A DNA stretch of 64,000 nt from Globisporangium splendens (taxonomy: Eukaryota; Oomycota; Peronosporomycetes; Pythiales; Pythiaceae): NCBI GenBank assembly GCA_006386115.1, contig VFIW01000052.1, positions 186,001 through 250,000 on the forward strand, in the 5' to 3' direction. How positions within the stretch are numbered: position 1 is the first letter of the stretch; every line of letters starts with the position of its first letter. Positions 11,654 through 22,111 of the stretch are shown piece by piece. The position numbers were made by a program, and so were the translations under genes. The notes under the pieces were generated by a model. The model had not been told where the DNA came from. It made no database searches and worked only from the letters and a program-made list of their open reading frames with translations.

Positions 11654-12384
11654 TGCTGTGTAAAGGTGACATCTATAGCTGTTGGAGTGTGGTATTTTAG
11701 CGATGCCCGTGAAGAGCAGCGGCAGCGCGTCGGTTGTGACAGTTGGTGTGAGCCACTAAAAGCGACCTGGACCGCCGTGAATCGCCAACGTATCTTCTGC
11801 ATGCAAGCTCGAGGTTTTGCGACGCAAAAGAGCGAGCATGGACGGGTGAATTTGTCTGTGGCTCAGGGCAATCTCGGCCAAGACGCCATATCAGAATCAA
11901 CCTTCGCAGCCCATTACCGATTCCTGCTTCAAAGACACTCACCAGACGAGCACACCGAGTTCGAGCATATTCTTGTGACTCTTCGTAGCTCCTCAAGTCT
12001 TGGTGGTTTCTATCAGGAACAGCCTGAGTCGAGCTAGGCTCAAGCCGATCTGGGTCAGTTGCATATCAGCTATAGCATTGTTATGTTAGACAGTTATTTG
12101 TTTTGTCCGTGGTTGGGTGTTCAGTCCCCTAAAACGGTGATCGAACCAAACCAAACGCCAACGCGCCTATTAATCCGCACGAGTCAAAGCGAGCGGCGGC
12201 AAACGAACGTCCTCTATCTGCTGGTTGTGCGTATATCCACGTGCTGTGCATCGTGTGCGTATCTGGGTGGCTCACTCTGTGTGACGTATCCTCTTGTTAA
12301 CGCCCCACTCTCTGCGTCGCTCTCTCACAGCAAGCACTTCAACTTCAATCGCTCGTTAGCTCGTCTCCTCCTTGATCGGTCCCC
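11654..12384. other. spacer and 5' flank of the WD40 gene
   Basis: An open plus-strand frame (11486-12037) runs here but has no recognisable domain and partly mirrors the Fanzor relic, so it is not called. The last 150 bases are pyrimidine-rich and probably the 5' untranslated region of the following gene. Confidence 0.5.
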
Positions 12385-15300
12385 ATGAGTTGGACATCGA
12401 CGACAGGGTATTCGCCCACGATCCTGAAGAAGCCGTCGTCCGTGGGCTCCACCATGGGTGGCGGCATCGCGAGCGGCGGCAACGGCGCCAGTCAGGCGAC
12501 CTCAGGCGCGAATGCAGCCGCGTTGGGTCTCGGTCTGGAATCAGGAGCTGCGTCCGGGAATGCGGGCGAGCAGGAAGTCATCGTGCCGCTCGTGCTCTGG
12601 AATGAACCACCGCAAGTCCAAGTGTCGTGTCTCCATGTGCTGTATCTGCCGCTGTCGCAGCCGAGCCAGAACTCCAACACGACGACGCACGCGAGCTTCG
12701 TGCGGCGCAACAGCGACGGCAATGGGTCTGGTCTCTCGCGGAAGAAAAGCGCTAGAGACTCAGGGAATGACAAGACGACGGACTTTGCCGGGCTGCAGAT
12801 CCAGATCGTCGACGATGAAGACGATGGCGACGACGCGTTCTACCAGGTGTGCGTGTTTGCAGGCACCGTCGACGGCGTGATCATCTACTGGTTGTTTGAA
12901 CAGGAGGCCGTCGTGCAAGTGAATATGCTGCTGTTTTCCAGTAATGAGTCCAGTACAGAGGAAGGCGAGTCCAGCCACCGGAAAGGGTTTTCTAGCCAGC
13001 CTGTGCAGGGAATTGTCAGTGGAACGGATGAATGGGGACAGAGCATGCTGATCTCGGTCGCAAGAGGTGGAAGCGTCGCGCGATGGGAGCTCCCCAATGG
13101 CATGTGCTCGCATACGAGTGCCTCGCTTGCCAAGCAGTTGGCGCCGATCAAGGGCATGGAGATGTTTTGCAACAACCGGTACGCGATGATCTACTCGGAA
13201 GAGACGCGGATGATGGTGCTGGATACGTGGAAAATGAATTTGCTTTACTGCATGGACACCGCGCAAGAGCAGATCCGACGGAGTCTCGCGGTCGGGGAAC
13301 TAAAGATGCCGACGCTCAAGTGCTGGAGCAATTCTGGGAGTGCGAGCTTGGGGAGAACGGCTGGCGATACTCAAGGAGAGGCTTTATCTTTGTCCAGTCA
13401 AAGTGCTGAGCCAAACGGATCAAGCGTGGCAAATTCATCTTCCCTTTCGGGTGCCAATATGCAAAATGCACTGGCGAATTCCTCAGCAAACGCGAACAAT
13501 AAGTCATTCAACATCCCAGGTACATCAGGCAATGACATGAACGTCTGGGATTCGTTGGTGATTTCCCTCGGCGCTGAAGGGCTGGTGAAATGCTTCTTGT
13601 GGTCACGACCTCGCAGCGGACCAAGTGCCCCAGGAAATGGACTGGGAGGCTTCCAATGGACTCAAGAAAGCTGCTGGGTGATCTCGTGGGCTGATGAGAC
13701 AGATGATATCACGTGCTCACAAAGCACATCTTTGAAGGATGGCGACAACATGAACCCGCAAACGGCGTTGATGCGATCCATCAAGAGCAGCTACTTTCCA
13801 TTAGCTGTTCATGTGTCGCCTGATGCCTCGCTGGTGCTGTTTATCTGGAAAACGAAGTGGGTGGTGCTGAAACGCAAATGGTTCTGTAAGATCGAAGCGT
13901 TGACAAGTGTATCGTCGAGAAGCAAGAGCTCAACCAAGAAGAACTCCGCTGTCCCGGTTGGTAGTTGTAAGATCCCGCCATCTGCGTTAATTGGGCGAGG
14001 CAATTTTGAGTATTCTAACAATGGAGAGTCGACTGAGCCGGTCTGCTGGGAGAATGGAGAGTTCTTTGGCGAGAATCAAGTGATATTGTGGACGAACACG
14101 GGGCATGTGTTTCAGTTCGCTGCTTGTGGGAACTCGATGAGTTCTGCGGGGAAACTGTTCGTTTTCACAAAGGATCAAGACCAGTTTGTGCCTAGAAGCA
14201 ATTTCAAGAACCTGACCGTGATTGAAAAAGGGCAGTATATTGCATTCCTAAACCAATGCGCCTGCTGCAGTAAAACTCAAAAGACAGATGCCAAGGCAAC
14301 TCGATCGATTATAGGTGGCCAACTATGGAACAGAAGCCATGACTTCAGCTCGGGATTTACAGCTTGCGTCCAGTCATCTTCATCAGGCAGTTCGTCCTCG
14401 CCGTTGTCGTTATCATTTACGCAGACCAAGCTTATTCATATGTGCAAGCGAGGCAGCGTGGGGTTTTGGGACATATCGTCCAACAAGTGTTCTTCGCCTC
14501 CACGAATGTCAAAGGCGCATGCATTTCCGATTCATCTGTACGATCGCGTGAAGTTCCACTCTTTCGCTGATGGCTTTGACGGCAAACTGAGCGATTCGAA
14601 CACGTCGTCATCCAGCGAGCAGATATCTGAAAAGCATGAAGATCGACGTGTCTCTTTGTCGCATTTGATGCTGGGAAGAGATGATTCTGGATCGTCATCC
14701 TCATACGATGACTCGATGCAACTTGGAACACGACGACGGCGACGCAGAAGGTTGCAGGAGCTGGGCAGATCGGGGTCTGCAATAGCGACTACTACAAACA
14801 CTGGAGGTGACAGTCCTGGGGCTGGTGTGTTTTCTGGAAGCTTGGGTTCAAATGGTGCTCGCAATTCTTCTGCTCCAAAGGACCAGCGACGTGGATCCAT
14901 AGGTTTTGGCGGATCTGTCTCCGAAATGTCTTCTCGATACTTGATGGACGTTCCTGTCATAGCAAAGGGATACTCGGATGGTAGCGTAGAATTCTCGATG
15001 CTTGGAAGAAAGAAACTCACTCAAGGATCAGAATCCCGTGGTGTCTATTCTCAAGTGCACCTTTGCTGCCACAGAGGGAATGTTACAGCTATAGCCCACT
15101 GTCATTGGGTCGCGCCAAGTGTATCCGTGATCGAGTCGTCTCCGTCTGCCTCACCGCTTCCACTTGAGCGGACAGCCATAGTCGAGAGTCCCAGAAACGG
15201 AGCGATCAGTACAAAGTTAGCAGGTGGGTTGCCCTTGTCAGTCAAGAGGACAAAGACATGGAAACGAGGAGTCCCCATCGAAGAGTCCAGTTTGGCAAGC

Positions 15301-18009
15301 GACAAGAATCCCTTTTATCGCTCTCGCTTCCCGGTCCCGACGCAGCGTCGAAGCTGGTCGAGCCGTAACCTGAGTATCAACTCTTCCCCGCCCCACGGTA
15401 GCAGTTTGTATAGCACCCCAATCTCAGTGTCCGCGCCTTCCAGTCCAAGCTCACGTTCGTCGATGCCGTCAGCGATTCATTTCATGGTGTTCACTGGAGG
15501 AGAAGATGGAGTGTTACGAGTCATCGAGTTGACGGTACGTCCGGTCGATTCCAACTTCACCTGCGAAGCCACCATCTTGCAACGCTTTCGCAAGCACCGA
15601 GGCGCTATCAAAGAGATCGCTATTTCGCCAGTACGAGATAGAGGCAGCAGCTGGTTTGCTCAGTGCCCAGACAGGTTTGTCGCGACTGTGGGCATGGACC
15701 ACAAAGTGACGCTGTACGCACCTGTCTACCAGTACCACCCGAACAGCCGCCTTTCGCTGTCCCAGTCATCATTTAAAAGCAGATGCGGTGTGGAATGGGA
15801 GTGCATTCTAGAGTTGAGCGAGCATACTGACGCAATCTGTGACTTGGACTGGCATCTAGAGCGCGGACTACTTTACGTCGAATGCGAAGATCGAATGGTT
15901 TACGTCTGGAACACGGATACTGGTATCCTCGAGAGAACGTTGCCAACAGCGTTGCTACGTGATGGTGGAAATTCAGCAATGGATGACGGCACCGACTCAG
16001 CCGAATACAAGAAGCTCTCCACGGAATCTGTGGAGAGCTCAGATGTCATGGTCGGAGACTCGTCAGTGCATTTACTCAAGTTTAGGGTCATTCGAAGTGC
16101 GGAGCATATCAAGAGTAGCTGGAAATCCTACTTTTACTGCCTGTCGAACACTGAGCCGCCAGATTTGTCATTGACAGCAGGGCAATCAGTTGCTCCCAAT
16201 CCCGTGTCACCGTACGCGATTGGTTCGATCGAGCTTCTGCTGTTGTCATTTCTGCTGTCATGGGGAGCGACACCGGAGATCGATCGAGCGTGCCGGGAGC
16301 TGCTCGGTCTTGATGCCCCTCATCTTTCATATTCGTGTGCCCTGCGAGATGGCTCCTCAGGCGCATTGACTATTCCGGTGCCATGGAAAATATCGCCAAA
16401 GTACAGATCGCGTTCTGTGTTCAATGTGTTGTCGCCATCTGCGAAATCCAACGCATTTGTGCGCAACTGGCAGCACTCGTCAGCTTTGTCGGCAAACCTC
16501 GCGCTCGGTATCGTGTCGTTGTGTATGAATCTGATGGAACACAAGTATTCAAAGCCTGGAAGCGGTGTGGAGAACCAGTCGCTGACGCTGCCGTCATCAC
16601 CCAAGAATAAAGAAGAGTTTCATGTTCTCTGGAGTCAGCTCATTACTCAACACTCGGTGGTCCTGCCAGATTACGTGCCGTGCTTTCGTGAGCCAGCGCT
16701 CGAGTACCTTGCGGAATTTGGATTCAATTCCTGCGACTACACGCAGCTAGCAGCTCGCGCACTTCTGAACGGAGTGATCAAACGACTTCCGTCGAGTTCG
16801 AGGAGCACGCTCACCGCAGAGTACTCGACCAAGCTCCACTTTGAGATCGTTCGACTGGAGATGGATACAGGAAGTAAGCTGAATGGCTCGTCGTCGGGCA
16901 ACGCGATCGATTTCTCGCTAGTGGTGGCACGTTTGGGGTCCCTCGTCATCTTGCTCAGTATGATCGGCACGTGTTATCCCGGCGAGATTTCACCAGCTAG
17001 CGCTCGCGAGGTCTGTGATATTCTGGTCTACTTGCTCAAAGCCCCCGCGCAGTATATCGGATCTGTGTCGGCAGAGCTGCTGACGAAGGGATTAATGCTC
17101 TTCCGCCCACATCTTGTGGACTTATCGTCGCTCATAGTTCAGCTTCTGCTCATCGATATGCGCGAAAAGCAGCGGAACCCTGATGGGAGTGCAAGTCCTG
17201 TGTTCGGCAGCAATGCCCGAGTACTGGCAAATGGTGGAAGCAATGCATCACTGAGTTTGTTGATCGAGCTGGGGGCTTGCGAGACGGCATTTGTGCTCGC
17301 GTTGCTACAGCAAGAGATGAACAACAACGACCGCCCTCATGCCTTCCGAGAATGCGTGCTGCTGTACTTGACTGAGTTGATCAACACACACTACTTGCTC
17401 ATGTTCAGGCACTTGCCAGCAGTCGTGGACACGATTATGTGCTGTTTGGATCCCACGAAACCCGATCGACGCAAACGATGCCTGGAGTTGAGCACGCGCT
17501 GCCTTCACAACCTTGTTCGGCGCTTCCCGATGATAGATTTCCACAAAGAGACCCAGCGGTTGGCGATAGGGACGATGGAAGCAGTCATTTTGATTTACGA
17601 TCTACGCACCGCTACGAAATGGCGCGTGCTTGACGGCCACTCGTCTGCTGTTTCTGCTGTGGGGTTCCGTCAAGACGGTCAGATCCTGGTGTCGTACGCA
17701 GCGCGAGAGGGTAGCGTTCGGTGGTGGAACAGTGGCAATGCTGGTCTCTTTGGTGGGATGTTGAAGATGCAGCAGTCGTGCTTGAAGGAGCACAAGTTGG
17801 ATATCTTGAAAAGCAGCGCGAGTGCGCCATCGTCGAGTGGTGGAGCGAGTGCCGATCTAAAGCAAGTGATCCAAACGTGTCGCTTCCAGTTCTTGACGCT
17901 CGCAGAACCGTCAATCACAACCTCAAGCAATGCAGCGAGCGAGCTGAAGGAGAAGAAGATCTTGAGGCTAACGCGAGAAGATGCGAGTCAAGTCCAGTTC
18001 CTGCTGTGA
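12385..18009 (+). CDS. WDR7: WDR7 / rabconnectin-3 beta-like WD40 protein
   Basis: Single-exon gene of 1874 residues. Rabconnectin-3 (DMXL plus WDR7) assembles and activates the V-ATPase, so it controls acidification of endosomes and vesicles. The layout matches WDR7: an N-terminal beta-propeller (VFAGTVDGVIIYWL near residue 155-170), more WD repeats near 1030-1180 (FTGGEDGVLRVIEL, VATVGMDHKVTLY, YVECEDRMVYVWN), a long helical middle, and a C-terminal WD pair near 1725-1785 (LAIGTMEAVILIYDLRTATK, DGHSSAVSAVGF, GSVRWWN). Low-complexity Ser/Gly segments lie between domains (about 310-380 and 740-850). The length is longer than animal WDR7 (about 1490) because of these inserts. The start is the first ATG of the frame, after a pyrimidine-rich leader. 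The function is transferred from the family; the alternative is another large WD40 scaffold. Confidence 0.8.
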   Translation: MSWTSTTGYSPTILKKPSSVGSTMGGGIASGGNGASQATSGANAAALGLGLESGAASGNAGEQEVIVPLVLWNEPPQVQVSCLHVLYLPLSQPSQNSNTTTHASFVRRNSDGNGSGLSRKKSARDSGNDKTTDFAGLQIQIVDDEDDGDDAFYQVCVFAGTVDGVIIYWLFEQEAVVQVNMLLFSSNESSTEEGESSHRKGFSSQPVQGIVSGTDEWGQSMLISVARGGSVARWELPNGMCSHTSASLAKQLAPIKGMEMFCNNRYAMIYSEETRMMVLDTWKMNLLYCMDTAQEQIRRSLAVGELKMPTLKCWSNSGSASLGRTAGDTQGEALSLSSQSAEPNGSSVANSSSLSGANMQNALANSSANANNKSFNIPGTSGNDMNVWDSLVISLGAEGLVKCFLWSRPRSGPSAPGNGLGGFQWTQESCWVISWADETDDITCSQSTSLKDGDNMNPQTALMRSIKSSYFPLAVHVSPDASLVLFIWKTKWVVLKRKWFCKIEALTSVSSRSKSSTKKNSAVPVGSCKIPPSALIGRGNFEYSNNGESTEPVCWENGEFFGENQVILWTNTGHVFQFAACGNSMSSAGKLFVFTKDQDQFVPRSNFKNLTVIEKGQYIAFLNQCACCSKTQKTDAKATRSIIGGQLWNRSHDFSSGFTACVQSSSSGSSSSPLSLSFTQTKLIHMCKRGSVGFWDISSNKCSSPPRMSKAHAFPIHLYDRVKFHSFADGFDGKLSDSNTSSSSEQISEKHEDRRVSLSHLMLGRDDSGSSSSYDDSMQLGTRRRRRRRLQELGRSGSAIATTTNTGGDSPGAGVFSGSLGSNGARNSSAPKDQRRGSIGFGGSVSEMSSRYLMDVPVIAKGYSDGSVEFSMLGRKKLTQGSESRGVYSQVHLCCHRGNVTAIAHCHWVAPSVSVIESSPSASPLPLERTAIVESPRNGAISTKLAGGLPLSVKRTKTWKRGVPIEESSLASDKNPFYRSRFPVPTQRRSWSSRNLSINSSPPHGSSLYSTPISVSAPSSPSSRSSMPSAIHFMVFTGGEDGVLRVIELTVRPVDSNFTCEATILQRFRKHRGAIKEIAISPVRDRGSSWFAQCPDRFVATVGMDHKVTLYAPVYQYHPNSRLSLSQSSFKSRCGVEWECILELSEHTDAICDLDWHLERGLLYVECEDRMVYVWNTDTGILERTLPTALLRDGGNSAMDDGTDSAEYKKLSTESVESSDVMVGDSSVHLLKFRVIRSAEHIKSSWKSYFYCLSNTEPPDLSLTAGQSVAPNPVSPYAIGSIELLLLSFLLSWGATPEIDRACRELLGLDAPHLSYSCALRDGSSGALTIPVPWKISPKYRSRSVFNVLSPSAKSNAFVRNWQHSSALSANLALGIVSLCMNLMEHKYSKPGSGVENQSLTLPSSPKNKEEFHVLWSQLITQHSVVLPDYVPCFREPALEYLAEFGFNSCDYTQLAARALLNGVIKRLPSSSRSTLTAEYSTKLHFEIVRLEMDTGSKLNGSSSGNAIDFSLVVARLGSLVILLSMIGTCYPGEISPASAREVCDILVYLLKAPAQYIGSVSAELLTKGLMLFRPHLVDLSSLIVQLLLIDMREKQRNPDGSASPVFGSNARVLANGGSNASLSLLIELGACETAFVLALLQQEMNNNDRPHAFRECVLLYLTELINTHYLLMFRHLPAVVDTIMCCLDPTKPDRRKRCLELSTRCLHNLVRRFPMIDFHKETQRLAIGTMEAVILIYDLRTATKWRVLDGHSSAVSAVGFRQDGQILVSYAAREGSVRWWNSGNAGLFGGMLKMQQSCLKEHKLDILKSSASAPSSSGGASADLKQVIQTCRFQFLTLAEPSITTSSNAASELKEKKILRLTREDASQVQFLL

Positions 18010-18915
18010 CAGAGTTGCTGACTGGATCACTTCAAGTTTCTTCGAGACGTTCACCGAACGCAGACATTCGACACAAAGCAAACGTAGACGATCTCACTGG
18101 TTGCAAGCTTTTGCTTTGAAGCAGCTGCTGTGTTCAACGAAGCCAGATTCCGTTATCCTCGTTTGGCCAGCATTTGGACGAGTCCAGTCATTAACTGCCG
18201 TGAAGCTCTAGCCAGCTTGTAAATGCCAATGCAGTAAGTGAATGAATGGTTGTCAACGACCAACCGACCAGCGTTGCGTGCATCATGTCTGCTCACCCGG
18301 GAACTACTTTGTCACCATGCGAGACAAACCGCTGTCCGGCGTCGTGCCAAAAACTTAACTCGCCACGTTCTCCTTCGATAGCACTAGCACTGTAATTTTC
18401 GATGACCTCAGGTGGCGTCAGCAGCAGCAGCCGCAAGCGGATTTGCCAGACTCTTACGAGCTAACAGCATTTCGCTCGCCATGTGGAAGGGAACCAAGTT
18501 CAAAGTTTTCCAGCTTGTTCGTCACTGTCAGGTATAAGAGAGTTGCACCCATGTTACTTAATATCCGACTGCAGACTGTGCTCATAGAGTAATCACCTGA
18601 GTCAGGAGTCAACTCTGATTCGCAATCGCAGCCAGAGCGAATGTTCCATGAATGATCGTCCTGGAGACCACGTGTTTCCCTTAAATAACCCTCTTTGCCT
18701 CTTGATTTTGAGTATTAATGCTCCAATAATTCAAAATAAAGAAACACACTACCTCTTTAAGTAAGCTAATCGGTGTAAGAAATCAACGATTGCCTGACAG
18801 AAAAGGGTGTTGCGTTCTGCACCTGGTTATGCAAGTAGAGAGGTCTATGCAATTTCTCGGTTTCTTGCACGTTTCAGAATTCTGCAGCTCTTGATCATTT
18901 CCTCATTCGCGCGCC
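18010..18915. other. intergenic spacer with Inr-like element before the F-box gene
   Basis: About 0.9 kb without a supportable gene. Just before the next start codon, around 18896-18910, lies TCATTTCCTCATTCG, which contains two TCATTYY matches to the oomycete initiator element. Confidence 0.45.
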
Positions 18916-20146
18916 ATGGACAGCCACCGCCACCGCGATGCGGACGAGGAAGCGCTGCAGGCGGCGCTGCTCGAGTCCGTCCAGTACGTCCACGTACATA
19001 CATGTGCTCTATCTGCGTCTCTCTTTCCTCCCTCTATAGCGCCCACTGCGTGTGCTAAACCCTATTGCTGTGTGCGCACGTCGGCAGACCCGACTATCTG
19101 GCCGAGATTCTAGAGGCAGAGTCCCAGCGCGGAGAAGCGCCGCGCGCCCAACCGCAGAATGCCGTCATCGTAGAGGGGAATGGCAGCGACGAGGAGAATA
19201 GAACGGATTTGTCTGATGGCGACGATGCTGCTGCTGTGAAAAGCGACGCCGACGCTAATGAGGACCTGGCGGCGCAAGTGGACCATTCGCTGCAACTTAG
19301 CGATGAGAGCGACGTGGACGAAGAGGAAGGTGGTAAGTGGACTCTGTGTGTATATTGGATAATACCAATTAACTACTGCTAGCGTGTACGTTAATGGCGA
19401 CTAACGCGCGCTCCATGTCTCTGTATCTGTCGATGCATTCTTTAGCCAATCTACATCATGTGCTCCTCAACTTTGCCGAGTATTTGATCATCGACATCCT
19501 GAAATACCTGGACGAGGACTCGATCGGCAACGCGCTCTGCTCGTGCAAGCGGCTGCACCACGTCGCGCGTGCCGACGAGCTCTTTGAGACGCTCTGTCGG
19601 CGCATTTTCCCCGTGCAATGTCCGAAAGTCGCGGTCGCCGCGGCTGCCGATCGCTTCGCGCTGCGCAAGTTCCGCACGTGGTTCGACATGTTCCACGAAC
19701 GCCCGCGCGTGCGCTACAACGGCTTCTACTGGCTCAAAATTTCGTACTTCAAGAAGCCCGAGTTCAACATGTGGACCGACATCACGCCCGGCACGATCCT
19801 GCAGGTGATCTACTATCGGTATTTCTCGTTCCAGCGCGATGGCAGCGTTCTCTACGGCATGCTCTTCAAGCCGCCGCACGAGGTCACGCCGGTGCTCTGC
19901 GCGCTGGACAAGGGCATCCACGTGGGGCGGTATCACGTCGAGCGCGACGAAGTGTTCGTGAGCGTCCCGACGAGCCACAACGTCGTGGAGTTTCGCCTCC
20001 GGATCAGCAAACAGGGTCGTGGCAAGAACGTGAAGCTCATTCTCGCAGAGCACTACTCGTTCTCAGAACCAGACCGCACCGGGTGGGTGGACTACTACGA
20101 CACGGCCGGCGAAGAGTTCCAGTACTATCGCTCGTGGAATCTGTAA
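18916..20146 (+). CDS. FBXO9/Pof7-like F-box protein with N-terminal UIM
   Basis: Three exons, 18916-18983, 19088-19332, 19446-20146, with phases that fit; 337 residues. The N-terminus has a ubiquitin-interacting-motif-like helix (DEEALQAALLESVQ, residues 10-23), then an acidic low-complexity linker. An F-box follows (about 113-155, LIIDILKYLDEDSIGNALC, with CKRLHHVA), then the conserved C-terminal region of the FBXO9/Hrt3 family (WLKISYFKKPEFNMW, ILQVIYYRYFSFQRDGSVLY, HYSFSEPDRTG). FBXO9-type proteins are substrate adaptors of SCF ubiquitin ligases, and the UIM suggests binding of ubiquitylated clients. The animal TPR part is absent and the UIM takes its place. An Inr-like TCATTYY element sits directly upstream. 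Confidence 0.82.
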
Positions 20147-20574
20147 CACAGAGAAAGTCACAGTGGATGGACAGAATCATTTGAAGCCGCCACTCGACTC
20201 GGTGCTACTGCAGATTTGAATCGTCAAGATGATGTGGCATGCAAGTTCCGACAAGCCTAAAGCGAAGCATTAAAGAAGATTGTATATGAGTTGAGAGAGG
20301 AGAAGATACCAGAAGAGAATATGTGAATAAGAGAGAAAGAGGGAGAAGACACAGTTGTACAAGATGCTCATGTGCGACTTCTTTGTCTCTTGTTTCTATT
20401 TTGAACCATAGGCGTCTATTTTCTTTTCCCAGCGTCAGAGAATCCCCGAAATAGTGCACACATACGCGAGATGTCAGAAACCCAAGATGAAGCAGCCATT
20501 TCGAAGTTTCCCACTTCGCATTCAAGAGCCTTAGAGACCGATCGAATACGTTGAAGCAAAGGACTTAAGACCCC
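20147..20574. other. intergenic spacer
   Basis: Purine-rich stretch (AGAGAGAAAGAGGGAGAAG near 20330) after the F-box gene. Probably the 3' untranslated region plus the promoter of the next gene. No gene seen. Confidence 0.5.
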
Positions 20575-21745
20575 ATGGCGCCAATCGTGACTGCGAAAAC
20601 AACGAAGCATGACAACAACAACGAGTCTCACGGTGCAGAATCGAAAGTCGTGACTGGGAACAACTGCATTCGGACTACGATCTCACGCGAGAAAGCTGAT
20701 GTAGAACCAGCAAAATCGAGTTCTAGTAGCAGCCACAGCAGCGCCGCTGCCGTGAAGAAAGAGGAGGCTCCTGTGAAGAAAACGTCGGCTCGCTCGAGCT
20801 CCTCGTCAGGTAGTTCGTCTCGAGGTCACGACACCCCAGTCGCGTCCGAGCAACAGAAGCCCGAGACAGCAACTGTCCATGCTCGAAAGGACATCAAGAC
20901 CCCGCCTTTTGGCAACTCAACAACGACAGTGGCTGCGACCACAGCAGCAGCTCCGGCAGGTACTGGGAAAGCGACCAAGACGCACCCATTGCCATCCGCT
21001 GCGCTGCACAAACACAAACAGGCGGCGGTGTTCACATCCGGCAAGAGGAAGCACAAGACGTAAGCAAGCGGCGCTTCGCCACCTTTATCTCTTACCCTTG
21101 TTCTCTGTCCAACAGCAGAGTTGCTTTGGTGATGCAATATGTGTAGGAACTTCGGAAGCGCGTACGATTCGGGCTGCATCCCGTACCGCATCAACCACGG
21201 GAGCATCTAGAATGCGCTGCAGTGGATCAAAGCCCCGGAAAGCGGGTTGGACAACTTAGGTATTCTCTATGATATAAAGTGGGCGTTGCTGACACGCTGC
21301 CTTTTCTTTGTTGATATGTTGTCCACCAGCGTTTGACTTTAATCCGCTGCTGATCACGTGTGTTGAAGGCTTCCAGGAGGTCGAGCATCCGTTCGTGTTT
21401 CTTGCGCGCACAGCATTCAAGGACCTCATGAACACGCCGGATGCGGATGAGAAGGTGATCGCCGTGCTGCCGCAGGTGACCCCTCCGCTGCGCACGGCAC
21501 TCGTGGCCAAGGACGGCGACATCTTCCTGGCGGCGCTCGTGGCCACGCGCATCCTCTCGGACGCTGTCGAGAACGAGATGAACGTGTACCTCCCGAAGCT
21601 CATGCAGCAGATTCACTGCAAGCTGCTCACCAAGCAGCTGCGAGCCGAGGTCGAGGACACGCTCGCGACGCTCGAGCGCAACGGTGGAAAGGAGGCACTC
21701 ACCATTATCCGCTCCAAGATCCCGACCTACGTGTCGGTCAATTGA
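20575..21745 (+). CDS. PACRGL-like protein with an in-frame TAG
   Basis: Three exons (20575-21059, 21147-21259, 21330-21745) keep phase. Exon 1 encodes a Ser/Lys-rich disordered arm. Exons 2 and 3 encode the helical PACRG-like domain: FGSAYDSGCIPYRINHGSI, LQWIKAPE, FDFNPLLITCVEGFQEVEHP, VLPQVTPPLRTAL, LERNGGKEALTIIRSKIPTY. The pattern HGS(x)(x)xLQW plus IIRSKIPTY fits PACRG-like (PACRGL) better than axonemal PACRG. The codon after HGSI is TAG (21208-21210), where family members usually have Lys, so one AAG to TAG change would explain it. Everything after it is intact in frame. No alternative splice avoids the stop without losing conserved residues. It is either a recent nonsense allele, a sequence error, or readthrough. 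PACRG-family proteins bind microtubules, mostly of cilia. Confidence 0.75.
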
Positions 21746-22111
21746 GACAAGAAAATGTAGCCATCTTTCATTCATGCACTATTATCTATAATAAAGAGGT
21801 ATGATCGACTATGTTCTGAAAAGGTAGAATGGATGCCTACCATTATAAACAGGGCAAGCCTTCGGGAGCAAATGTACCCATTCTTTCGCTCCGTCCATCT
21901 TATCCATTTACTGTTAGCACCGACATCATGCTGCGTGGAGCGACTGGATTCCCTGCCGCTCACCGCGCACGACCGCAATCACTAGCTCCATGGTTGCCCT
22001 CCTCCTCTTCCCTTGGAGCGATCATCTATCTCCATGACCGAGGTCGACCACCAAAGTCCGCCTCGTCGCGCTTGAAGTTCAGCGTGATTTCAGACAAGGC
22101 TGCAGTGTCAC

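Noticed and set aside
11486..12037. 183-residue plus-strand frame before the WD40 gene
   Set aside because: No domain, and its first part is antisense to the Fanzor relic.
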